Shown: one piece after another, positions 44,075 to 51,651 of the stretch
Numbering within the stretch: position 1 is the stretch's first letter
Layout: each line of letters starts with the position of its first letter
DNA from: Bradyrhizobium sp. BTAi1
GTDB taxonomy: Bacteria; Pseudomonadota; Alphaproteobacteria; Rhizobiales; Xanthobacteraceae
NCBI RefSeq assembly: GCF_000015165.1
Contig: NC_009485.1
Coordinates: forward strand, 7,211,501 to 7,275,500
Direction of reading: 5' to 3'
Length of the DNA: 64,000 bases
Translations under genes and position numbers: made by a program
The notes under the pieces: generated by a model
What the model was told of the DNA's origin: nothing
What the model saw: only the letters and a program-made list of their open reading frames with translations
The model's database searches: none

Positions 44075-45265
44075 ATGACAAAATTCCGCACCCTCGACGA
44101 CGTCGATCCCAAAGGCAAGCGCGTGCTGCTGCGCGTCGACCTCAACGTGCCCACCGAGAACGGCCACGTCACCGACACGACGCGGCTGGAGCGCGTCGCG
44201 CCGACCATCAACGAGATCGCGACCAAGGGCGGCAAGGTCATCCTGCTCGCCCATTTCGGCCGGCCCAAGGGCCGCGATCCGAAGGACTCGCTGAAGCCGG
44301 TCGCGGCCGCGCTGTCCGCGGTGATCAAGCGCCCGGTCGCCTTCGCCGATGATTGCATCGGCGAGCCGGCCGCAACCGCCATCGCCGCGATGAAGGACGG
44401 CGACGTGCTATGCCTAGAGAACACGCGCTTCCATAAAGAGGAAGAGAAGAACGACCCGGCCTTCGTGGCCGAACTGGCAAAACTCGGCGACATCTGGGTC
44501 AACGACGCGTTCTCTGCCGCCCACCGCGCCCATGCCTCGACCGAGGGCCTCGGCCACAAGCTGCCGGCCTATGCCGGCCGCACCATGCAGGCCGAGCTCG
44601 ACGCGCTGGAGAAGGCGCTGGGGTCGCCCGTCAAGCCGGTCATCGCGATCGTCGGCGGCGCCAAGGTGTCGACCAAGATCGACCTCTTGGAAAACCTCGT
44701 CACCAAGGTCGATGCGCTGGTGATCGGCGGCGGCATGGCCAACACCTTCCTTCATGCCCAGGGCGTGCAGATCGGCAAGTCCCTGGCCGAGAAGGATCTC
44801 GCCGCGACCGCGCTGCGGATCATGGAGAAGGCGGAAGCCTCGAACTGCGCCATCATCCTGCCGGTCGATGCCACCGTCTCCTATCACTTCGCGGCCAACT
44901 CGCCGTCCTTCGCCTATGGCCTGGACGCGATCCCGCCGGACAGCATGATCCTCGACGTCGGCCCGCAATCGACCGCGCGCATCCATGCCGCGATCGACGA
45001 TGCGGCGACCTTGGTGTGGAACGGCCCGCTGGGCGCCTTCGAGCTGACGCCGTTCGACCGCGGCACGATGGTGGCCGCCAAGCATGCGGCGGAACGGACC
45101 AAGGCCAAGAAGCTGATCTCGGTGGCGGGCGGCGGCGATACCGTCGCGGCGCTCAACCAGGCCGGCGTGGCGTCGGACTTCAGCTACGTCTCGACCGCCG
45201 GCGGCGCCTTCCTGGAGTGGATGGAAGGCAAGCCGCTGCCGGGCGTTGAGGTACTGAAAGTCTGA
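44075..45265 (+). CDS. pgk: Phosphoglycerate kinase
   Basis: Encodes 396 residues from ATG 44075, which has GGGAG nine bases upstream; ATG 44066 is nearly as good. RVLLRVDLNVPTENGHV, ILLAHFGRPKGRDP and the GGAKVSTKIDLL and VAGGGDTVAALN motifs (substrate and ATP binding) are all present. It makes ATP from 1,3-bisphosphoglycerate. The ribosome site sits at the very end of a palindromic repeat (43971-44059). Confidence 0.98.
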   Translation: MTKFRTLDDVDPKGKRVLLRVDLNVPTENGHVTDTTRLERVAPTINEIATKGGKVILLAHFGRPKGRDPKDSLKPVAAALSAVIKRPVAFADDCIGEPAATAIAAMKDGDVLCLENTRFHKEEEKNDPAFVAELAKLGDIWVNDAFSAAHRAHASTEGLGHKLPAYAGRTMQAELDALEKALGSPVKPVIAIVGGAKVSTKIDLLENLVTKVDALVIGGGMANTFLHAQGVQIGKSLAEKDLAATALRIMEKAEASNCAIILPVDATVSYHFAANSPSFAYGLDAIPPDSMILDVGPQSTARIHAAIDDAATLVWNGPLGAFELTPFDRGTMVAAKHAAERTKAKKLISVAGGGDTVAALNQAGVASDFSYVSTAGGAFLEWMEGKPLPGVEVLKV

Positions 45266-45311
45266 GACCGCGGAGCTTGTCGGCCATGAATGTTTCTGTT
45301 ATGTTCCATTC

Positions 45312-45569
45312 ATGGCCGAGGCACCGACGGATGCTGTTCTTCCGATCCTGGTGAAGATCCAGGAAGGCATCGCTGCGCTCCGGGCCGAGGTCGGGCAGTT
45401 CAGGCAGGACGATCGCGCCGAACACGAGCGGATGGAATCTTTGATCCGCAAGCAGCGCCGCGATGCCGCCGGCATGCTGGTCATGATGCGCGCAACCGCC
45501 AGCGACTTCGACGAGCGGGTCAGCGAGGTCGAGGAGCGCATCGCGGCTCTCGAAGCCAGGACGACCTGA
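45312..45569 (+). CDS. Small coiled-coil protein, unknown function
   Basis: Encodes 85 residues, mostly a heptad-rich helix (LVKIQEGIAALRAEVGQFRQ, RVSEVEERIAALEARTT) with a hydrophilic N-terminus. No recognisable domain and no convincing ribosome site. It sits between pgk and fba in the same direction, so may be a small accessory gene of this cluster, or a spurious frame. Confidence 0.5.
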   Translation: MAEAPTDAVLPILVKIQEGIAALRAEVGQFRQDDRAEHERMESLIRKQRRDAAGMLVMMRATASDFDERVSEVEERIAALEARTT

Positions 45570-45765
45570 TCCTGCGGCCTTGGCGTGATCGACCAGCGGC
45601 GCCAGCTCGGGTCGCTAACCTCAACATCGCCTGACCGTCCCCTCCTCCCGCCTGCGTCGCCGCCACCCTTGGATTCCGCCCACCGCCGCGTTATGCACGG
45701 GACATCAGTTTCGGCGCGTGCGTCAGCCGCCGCACAGTCCAATTCTTAATCAGGGAGTTCCAGCC

Positions 45766-46833
45766 ATGGCTCGTATTACGTTGCGTCAATTGCTCGATCA
45801 CGCGGCGGAGCACGATTACGGCGTCCCGGCCTTCAACATCAACAATATGGAGCAGGCGCTGGCGATCATGGAGGCGGCCAATGCGGCCGATGCCCCGGTC
45901 ATCATCCAGGCCTCGCGCGGCGCCCGCGCCTATGCCAACGACGTCATGCTCAAGCACATGATGGACGCGCTGACCGAGATCTATCCGCAGATCCCGATCT
46001 GCGTGCATCTCGATCACGGCAACGAGCCGGCGACCTGCATGACCGCGATCCAGTCCGGCTTCACCTCGGTCATGATGGACGGCTCGCTCAAGGCCGACGG
46101 CAAGACGCCCGGCGATTGGGACTACAATGTCGGCGTCACCAAGACGGTGACCACCATGGCGCATCTCGGCGGCATCTCGGTCGAGGGTGAGCTCGGCGTC
46201 CTCGGCTCGCTCGAGACCGGCATGGGCGACAAGGAGGATGGCCACGGCGCGGAAGGCAAGCTGTCGCATGATCAGCTGCTGACCAATCCCGACGAGGCGG
46301 TGAAGTTCGTGCGCGAGACCAAGGTCGACGCGCTCGCGATCGCGATGGGCACATCGCACGGCGCCTACAAGTTCACGCGCAAGCCGGACGGCGACATTCT
46401 CGCGATGAACGTGATCGAGGAGATCCACCGCAAACTGCCGAACACGCATCTGGTGATGCACGGCTCGTCGTCGGTGCCGCAGGACCTGCAGGAGATCATC
46501 AATTCCTATGGCGGCAAGATGAAGCCGACCTGGGGCGTGCCGGTCGCCGAGATCCAGCGCGGCATCAAGAACGGCGTGCGCAAGATCAACATCGATACTG
46601 ACAACCGCATGGCGATGACCGGCCAGATCCGCAAGATCCTGTCGGAGCACCCGGAAGAGTTCGATCCGCGCAAATACCTGAAGCCGGCGATGGAAGCGAT
46701 GACCAAGCTGTGCAAGCAGCGCTTCGAGGAGTTCAACACCGCCGGCCAGGCCGGCAAGATCAAGCGCGTGCTGACGACCGCGGAGATGGCCAAGCGCTAC
46801 GCCAAGGGCGAGCTCGACCCGACGGTGGCTTAA
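45766..46833 (+). CDS. fbaA: Fructose-bisphosphate aldolase, class II (Calvin-cycle type)
   Basis: Encodes 355 residues from ATG 45766 with AGGGAG upstream (the frame opens at 45718). Zn-dependent aldolase: NINNMEQALAIMEAANAADA, CVHLDHGNEPAT with zinc-binding His, GELGVLGSLETG, NTHLVMHGSSSVP with a second His, and NIDTDNRMAMTGQIRK. The CbbA-type branch acts on FBP or SBP in the Calvin cycle. It lies downstream of gap-pgk and upstream of a class I aldolase. Confidence 0.97.
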   Translation: MARITLRQLLDHAAEHDYGVPAFNINNMEQALAIMEAANAADAPVIIQASRGARAYANDVMLKHMMDALTEIYPQIPICVHLDHGNEPATCMTAIQSGFTSVMMDGSLKADGKTPGDWDYNVGVTKTVTTMAHLGGISVEGELGVLGSLETGMGDKEDGHGAEGKLSHDQLLTNPDEAVKFVRETKVDALAIAMGTSHGAYKFTRKPDGDILAMNVIEEIHRKLPNTHLVMHGSSSVPQDLQEIINSYGGKMKPTWGVPVAEIQRGIKNGVRKINIDTDNRMAMTGQIRKILSEHPEEFDPRKYLKPAMEAMTKLCKQRFEEFNTAGQAGKIKRVLTTAEMAKRYAKGELDPTVA

Positions 46834-46880
46834 GCCTGCCGTCATCGTCGAGGCTTATCGAGCCCAGGCATGGGCGCCAG

Positions 46881-46915
46881 AGCGATGTCCTCCCTAGAGA
46901 GGAGAGGACATCGCT
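46881..46915. repeat. Perfect 12-bp inverted repeat after the class II aldolase gene
   Basis: AGCGATGTCCTC (46881-46892) and GAGGACATCGCT (46904-46915), with an 11-base loop. A strong hairpin 47 bases downstream of the class II aldolase stop, without a U-run; may end transcription in a Rho-dependent way or stabilise the message before the class I aldolase. Confidence 0.55.
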
Positions 46916-47073
46916 GACGGCCAATTGAAAGGCTGAGGCGAAAGAGGCTCGGCGAAAGAGGCAGCCTGCTTCACCTCTCCGAGAGCCCGCCTTACCTGCG
47001 GCCAATGTTCGCTCGGCATCCGCCCGAGAACCGTCTATTTTGATGGGCAGGGCAGGTGCGTCTGGAGCCAAAC

Positions 47074-48096
47074 ATGAATCTCTCCGCACTGAACACCGTC
47101 GCGCTCGCCATGGTCACCCCCGGGAAGGGCATTCTCGCGGCCGATGAATCCACCGGCACCATCAAGAAGCGCTTCGACGCCATCGCCGTCGAATCCACCG
47201 CGCAGAACCGCCGCGACTATCGCGAGATGCTGTTTCGCAGCGACGGCATGACGTTCATCTCCGGCGTCATCCTGTATGACGAGACCATCCGGCAGAACGC
47301 CGCCGACGGCACGCCGCTGGTGAAGCTGATCGAGCAGGCCGGCAGCATTCCCGGGATCAAGGTCGACGAGGGCACGCAGCCCCTGCCCGGCTGCCCCGGC
47401 GAAACCGTCACGGTGGGACTCGACCGGCTTGCGGATCGGCTGGCGGCGTACTACGCGCTGGGTGCGCGCTTCGCCAAATGGCGAGCGGTGATCGATCTCG
47501 ACAAGGACAGGATCCCCTCGATGACCGCTGTTCATGTCAATGCGCATGCGCTCGGCCGCTACGCCGCGCTGTGCCAGGCCGCCGGTCTCGTGCCGATCGT
47601 CGAGCCGGAGGTGTTGATGGACGGCGATCACGATATCGGTCGCTGCTTCGACGTCACGCGGCGCGTGATGAACGAGGTGTTTCGCGAATTGCGCATCCAG
47701 CGGGTTGCACTCGAAGGCATGATCCTGAAGCCGAACATGGTCGTGTCCGGTCAGAAATGCCCTGTGCAGGCCGGCGTCACGGAGGTCGCTGACCGAACCG
47801 TGCAGCTCTTGAAGGAGTGCGTGCCGGCGGCCGTGCCGGGTGTCGCCTTCCTGTCGGGCGGACAATCGGATGCAGTGGCAACGGCGCATCTCGACGCAAT
47901 CAACCGGCGCGGCCCGCTGCCTTGGATGCTGACCTTCTCCTATGGCCGCGCATTGCAGGCGGCGCCGCAGCGCGTCTGGGCTGGCCGGACGGCGAACGTC
48001 CCCGCCGCGCAGCGCGCCTTCAGCCACCGCGCCCGCATGAACGCGCTGGCGAGCCGCGGTCAATGGACCACCGAACGCGAGAACGAGGCGGCCTGA
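47074..48096 (+). CDS. Fructose-bisphosphate aldolase, class I
   Basis: Encodes 340 residues from ATG 47074 behind TGGAG. Schiff-base aldolase of the eukaryote-like type: VTPGKGILAADESTGTIKKR, ILYDETIRQNAADGTPL, FAKWRAVIDL, and GMILKPNMVVSGQKC, in which the Lys of LKPNM is the catalytic residue. It is the second aldolase in the cluster, unrelated to the class II enzyme next door. The downstream ThiE-like gene starts one base after its stop, suggesting co-transcription. Confidence 0.95.
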   Translation: MNLSALNTVALAMVTPGKGILAADESTGTIKKRFDAIAVESTAQNRRDYREMLFRSDGMTFISGVILYDETIRQNAADGTPLVKLIEQAGSIPGIKVDEGTQPLPGCPGETVTVGLDRLADRLAAYYALGARFAKWRAVIDLDKDRIPSMTAVHVNAHALGRYAALCQAAGLVPIVEPEVLMDGDHDIGRCFDVTRRVMNEVFRELRIQRVALEGMILKPNMVVSGQKCPVQAGVTEVADRTVQLLKECVPAAVPGVAFLSGGQSDAVATAHLDAINRRGPLPWMLTFSYGRALQAAPQRVWAGRTANVPAAQRAFSHRARMNALASRGQWTTERENEAA

Positions 48097-48097
48097 C

Positions 48098-48775
48098 GTG
48101 TCCGACAAGACAGCTCCCGCGCGGCCGGCGCCGCGGCTCTATCTGGCAACCCAAATGGTGACCGATCCGGCCCCGCTCGCGGCCAGCCTGCCGGCGATCC
48201 TCGGCAGCGCCGACGTCGCCGCGGTGCTGGTGCGGCTCAAGGAAACCGATCCGCGCAGCATGATCACCACCGTCAAGGCGCTGGCGCCCGCGATCCAGGG
48301 CACCGGAGCGGCGCTGCTGATCGACGGCCATCCCGACATCGTGGCCCGCGCCGGCGCCGACGGCGCGCATTTAACGGGGATCAAGGTGCTGGAGGAGGCG
48401 CTCCCCGGCCTGAAGCCCGACCGCATCGCCGGGATCGGCGGCTTGTCGACCCGCCACGATTCGATGCGCGCCGGCGAACTCGGCGCCGATTACGTGCTGT
48501 TCGGCGAGCGCGACGCCCACGGACGGCGGCCCTCGCCGGACGCGATCAACGAGCGCCTGGCCTGGTGGGCCGAGCTGTTCGAGCCGCCTTGCGTCGGCTA
48601 CGCCATCTCGCTCAAGGAAGCGGCTGATTTCGTGGCTGCCGGCGCCGATTTCGTGCTGGTCGACGATCTCGTCTGGAACGACGCCCGCGGCCCGGCCGCG
48701 GCGTTGGCGGAGATCGGCGCGACGATCCGGGCCGCTCATGCCGCGGCGCCGGTCGCCCCGGCGGGACAGGGCTGA
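48098..48775 (+). CDS. ThiE-like (TMP-TENI) thiamine-phosphate synthase family protein
   Basis: Encodes 225 residues from GTG 48098, one base after the class I aldolase stop. TIM-barrel TMP-TENI fold: LYLATQMVTDPAPLAASLPA, GAALLIDGHPDIVARAGADG and HLTGIKVLEEALPGL (the family DGVHL-like segment), ADYVLFGERDAHGRRPS, and AAGADFVLVDDLVWND. Some key ThiE substrate residues look altered (GIGGLSTRHDS in place of GVSTHs), so a true thiamine role is uncertain. Gene order with aldolase is typical of Bradyrhizobium and relatives. Confidence 0.82.
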   Translation: MSDKTAPARPAPRLYLATQMVTDPAPLAASLPAILGSADVAAVLVRLKETDPRSMITTVKALAPAIQGTGAALLIDGHPDIVARAGADGAHLTGIKVLEEALPGLKPDRIAGIGGLSTRHDSMRAGELGADYVLFGERDAHGRRPSPDAINERLAWWAELFEPPCVGYAISLKEAADFVAAGADFVLVDDLVWNDARGPAAALAEIGATIRAAHAAAPVAPAGQG

Positions 48776-48785
48776 ACGGCTGGCG

Positions 48786-49892
48786 ATGACCCTCCTGCGC
48801 CTGACATATATGCTTGCGGTGATCGCGGCGGCGACGACGGCGGCGCATGCGCAGATCTCGTTGACGCCGCCGACCCTGCAGCAGCCGCCGGCCGACAAGC
48901 CGAAACCCGCCGAACGGCCCACCGAGAAGGCCGCCGACAAACCCAAGCCGCCAGCGGTCACGAAGAAGCCGGCGCCCGCCCCTGCGCCGACGGCAAAGCC
49001 CGCCGCTCCGGCGCCGGTGGCATCGCCGCAGCCGCCGCAGCCGGCCGCCACCGATCCCAATGTCGACCTGGTCTACGGCGCCTATCAGCGCGGCCAGTAC
49101 AAGACCGCCTTCGACCTGGCCACGCCCCGCGCCCAGGCCGGAGATCCCAAGGCGATGGCGATGCTGGGCCAGTTGTACGAAAACGCCATGGGTATCCGCC
49201 GCGACTACGAGAAGGCGGCGATCTGGTACAAGCGTGCCGCGGAGGCCGGCGACCGCGAGGCGATGTTCGCGCTCGCGATGATGCGCCTGGCGGGGCGCGG
49301 CGGCCCGGTGGACAAGCAGGAGGCGGTGAAGCTGCTCGCCTCCGCCGCCAAGCTCGGCGAGCCCAAGGCGGCCTATAATCTCGCACTGCTGTATCTCGAC
49401 GGCCAGACCCTGCCGCAGGACCTCAAGCGATCCGCCGAGCTGCTGCGCATGGCTGCCGATGCCGGCAATCCGGAGGCACAATATGCGCTGGCCACCTTCT
49501 ACAAGGAGGGAACGGGCGTTCCGAAGGACCCGGAAAAGGCGACCCGGCTGCTGCAGGCGGCAGCGGTCGCCGACAATGTCGACGCGGAGGTCGAATACGC
49601 CATCGCGCTCTATAACGGGGTCGGCACGCCCGAGAACAAGCCGGCGGCGGTGTCCCTGCTGCGCCGGGCAGCACGGCAGAACAGCCCGATCGCCCAGAAC
49701 CGGCTCGCCTGGGTGCTCTATTACGGCGCCGGCGCTCCGATGGACAAGGTCGAAGGCTACAAATGGCATTTGGTGGCCAAGACGGCCGGCAAGGGGGATC
49801 CCAAGCTCGACGAGAAGTTTGCCGACATGCCGCCCGAGGACCGCGCCAAGGGCGAGCAGGCCGCCAAGCGCTGGCTCGGAACCACCAAATGA
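48786..49892 (+). CDS. Secreted Sel1-repeat protein
   Basis: Encodes 368 residues from ATG 48786 (the frame opens at 48738). Signal peptide 1-21 (LTYMLAVIAAATTAAHAQ), then a Pro/Lys/Ala-rich linker of about 60 residues, then at least six Sel1-like repeats of about 36 residues (AMAMLGQLYENAMGIRRDYE, AMFALAMMRLAGRGGPVDKQ, AQYALATFYKEGTGVPKDPE). Sel1 proteins act as protein-protein scaffolds, often in the periplasm. Role unknown. Ten bases after the ThiE-like gene. Confidence 0.88.
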   Translation: MTLLRLTYMLAVIAAATTAAHAQISLTPPTLQQPPADKPKPAERPTEKAADKPKPPAVTKKPAPAPAPTAKPAAPAPVASPQPPQPAATDPNVDLVYGAYQRGQYKTAFDLATPRAQAGDPKAMAMLGQLYENAMGIRRDYEKAAIWYKRAAEAGDREAMFALAMMRLAGRGGPVDKQEAVKLLASAAKLGEPKAAYNLALLYLDGQTLPQDLKRSAELLRMAADAGNPEAQYALATFYKEGTGVPKDPEKATRLLQAAAVADNVDAEVEYAIALYNGVGTPENKPAAVSLLRRAARQNSPIAQNRLAWVLYYGAGAPMDKVEGYKWHLVAKTAGKGDPKLDEKFADMPPEDRAKGEQAAKRWLGTTK

Positions 49893-50016
49893 CCGGCGCC
49901 TGATCGGCTCTTGACGTCGCCGCCCCGGCAGGGCACCCACTGCATCCGTCTCACCCGCCTCCGCCCGTCCGGACGAGGCACACCGCGAGCTGCGGTCAGC
50001 CCAGCGCATCGAGAAC

Positions 50017-50808
50017 ATGATCCATTCCGCCCTCATCAATGTCATGGTCAAGGCCGCGCGCCGGGCCGGCCGCAACCTCAAGCGCGACCTCGGCGAGATC
50101 GAGCATCTGCAGGTGTCGCTGAAGGGACCCGCGAACTTCGTCTCCCGCGCCGACAAGAAGGCCGAGGAGATGCTGTACGAGGACCTCTCGAAGGCCCGCC
50201 CCGGCTACGGCTTCATCGGCGAGGAAGGCGGCACGCGCGAGGGCAGCGACAAGTCGCATACCTGGATCGTAGATCCGCTCGACGGCACCACCAACTTCCT
50301 GCACGGCATCCCGCAATTCGCGATCTCGATCGCGCTGCGCCGCGAGGACACGGTGATCGCCGGCGTGATCTACAACCCGGCCAATGACGAGCTCTATATC
50401 GCCGAGCGCGGCAAGGGCGCATTCCTGAACGACCAGCGGCTGCGCGTCGCCGCGCGCCGTCAGCTGCATGAATGCGTCATCGCCTGCGGCCTGCCGCATA
50501 TCGGCCGCGGCGACCACCAGTTGTTCCTGCGCGAGATGACCGCGCTGCAGCCGAGGGTCGCCGGCCTCCGCCGCTTCGGCGCCGCCTCGCTCGATCTCGC
50601 TTTCGTCGCGGCCGGCCGTTTCGATGCCTATTGGGAGCGCGATCTGCAGCCCTGGGACATCGCCGCCGGCATGATCATGGTGCGCGAGGCCGGGGGCACC
50701 GTCTCCGACGTCGACGGCAAGACCGACGCGCTGACCACCGGCCACGTGCTGTGCGGCAACGAGGTCATCCACCGCGAGCTGGCCAGGGTGCTGAAGGCGG
50801 CGGCGTAA
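50017..50808 (+). CDS. suhB: Inositol monophosphatase family protein (SuhB-like)
   Basis: Encodes 263 residues. Mg-dependent phosphatase motifs: DKKAEEMLYEDL, FIGEEGG, WIVDPLDGTTNFLHGIPQFA (the D-P-x-D-G-T signature), RFGAASLDLAFVAAGRFDAY, and WDIAAGMIMVREAGG. Hydrolyses inositol-1-phosphate and related sugars; bacterial SuhB also assists rRNA transcription. Convergent with the outer-membrane protein gene at 50853. Confidence 0.94.
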   Translation: MIHSALINVMVKAARRAGRNLKRDLGEIEHLQVSLKGPANFVSRADKKAEEMLYEDLSKARPGYGFIGEEGGTREGSDKSHTWIVDPLDGTTNFLHGIPQFAISIALRREDTVIAGVIYNPANDELYIAERGKGAFLNDQRLRVAARRQLHECVIACGLPHIGRGDHQLFLREMTALQPRVAGLRRFGAASLDLAFVAAGRFDAYWERDLQPWDIAAGMIMVREAGGTVSDVDGKTDALTTGHVLCGNEVIHRELARVLKAAA

Positions 50809-50852
50809 CGCCGCCGGGGATACCTGGGGGCAGAGACCTGCCCCGCGCGGCG

Positions 50853-51449
50853 CTACCGCCGGCCGCTGGTGAACGCCTGCGGCGTGGCGCCGGGCAGGGC
50901 TGGCGAGTTGATGTCGCTGTCGATGCGATCGGACGACTGGCCGGCATAGCTGAAGCCGAGCGACAGGCTGATATTGGACGTCGGCTTGAACTCGACGCCG
51001 CCATTGATCGCATAGGCCGGAGTCGAGGTCGATCGCCCGTCGAAGGTCGCGAACGGGCCGCCAAGGCCGGGATTGTATTTCAGCGTATCGAAGCCGCCGT
51101 AGAAGCTGACGCCGCTCTTGAAGGTGTAGCCGTATTGCGCACCTTCGGTGGTGTAGGAGCCGAGCGATCCATAGCGGTTGACGATGTTCGAGCTGAGGCC
51201 GACGCCCGACAGCGCCGACCAATTGTTCGTCACGCTGTAGCGTCGTGAGAAGAAGCCGCTGTCGGTTCCGTTCGTCGTAAAGCTCGGAACATCGCCGTAG
51301 GAATCGAGGCTGCCGGACTCGCTGAAGCCGACCGGCCAGCCCGGAAGCCAGTATTTGACAGGGCCCGACTGGGCGTGGGCCGCGTCAACGCCGAGGCTGA
51401 GGCCAGCCAGCAGAAACGCGAAAGCCAATTTGCGTGAGACCATCGACAT
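50853..51449 (-). CDS. Outer-membrane beta-barrel protein
   Basis: Encodes 198 residues from ATG 51449 (or 51443). Signal peptide 1-25 (LAFAFLLAGLSLGVDAAHAQ). The body shows alternating aromatic/polar strands typical of Rhizobiales OmpA/Omp25-like barrels: GSLGSYTTEGAQYGYTFKSG, SFYGGFDTLKYNPGLGGPFA, and INGGVEFKPTSNISLSLGFS, ending with a final strand. It appears intact. Downstream of the RND pair in the same direction, with a large hairpin (51540-51594) between. Confidence 0.75.
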   Translation of the reverse strand: MSMVSRKLAFAFLLAGLSLGVDAAHAQSGPVKYWLPGWPVGFSESGSLDSYGDVPSFTTNGTDSGFFSRRYSVTNNWSALSGVGLSSNIVNRYGSLGSYTTEGAQYGYTFKSGVSFYGGFDTLKYNPGLGGPFATFDGRSTSTPAYAINGGVEFKPTSNISLSLGFSYAGQSSDRIDSDINSPALPGATPQAFTSGRR

Positions 51450-51539
51450 GCCGTTATCGCTACACGTCTGCGGATCATACACGCGGAGAGTGGCGAACTC
51501 CAGACACAGACAGGATATCGAGCGCCGCGAAGCGGGTGC

Positions 51540-51594
51540 GCTTCCCTCCCCACGCCGCAATCGCGCTAGCGATTATCGGCAGCGGGGAGGGAGC
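51540..51594. terminator. Hairpin between the RND operon and the OMP gene
   Basis: Outer arms GCTTCCCTCCCC (51540-51551) and GGGGAGGGAGC (51584-51594) pair with one mismatch, and an inner AATCGCGCTAGCGATT palindrome sits in the loop. No U-run is seen, so its role as a terminator of the RND operon transcript is only probable. Confidence 0.5.
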
Positions 51595-51651
51595 AGAGCA
51601 TCTGCGGGGATCAAATGTGGCACGATCGTTTGAGCGCGCTGCTCCGATCGC

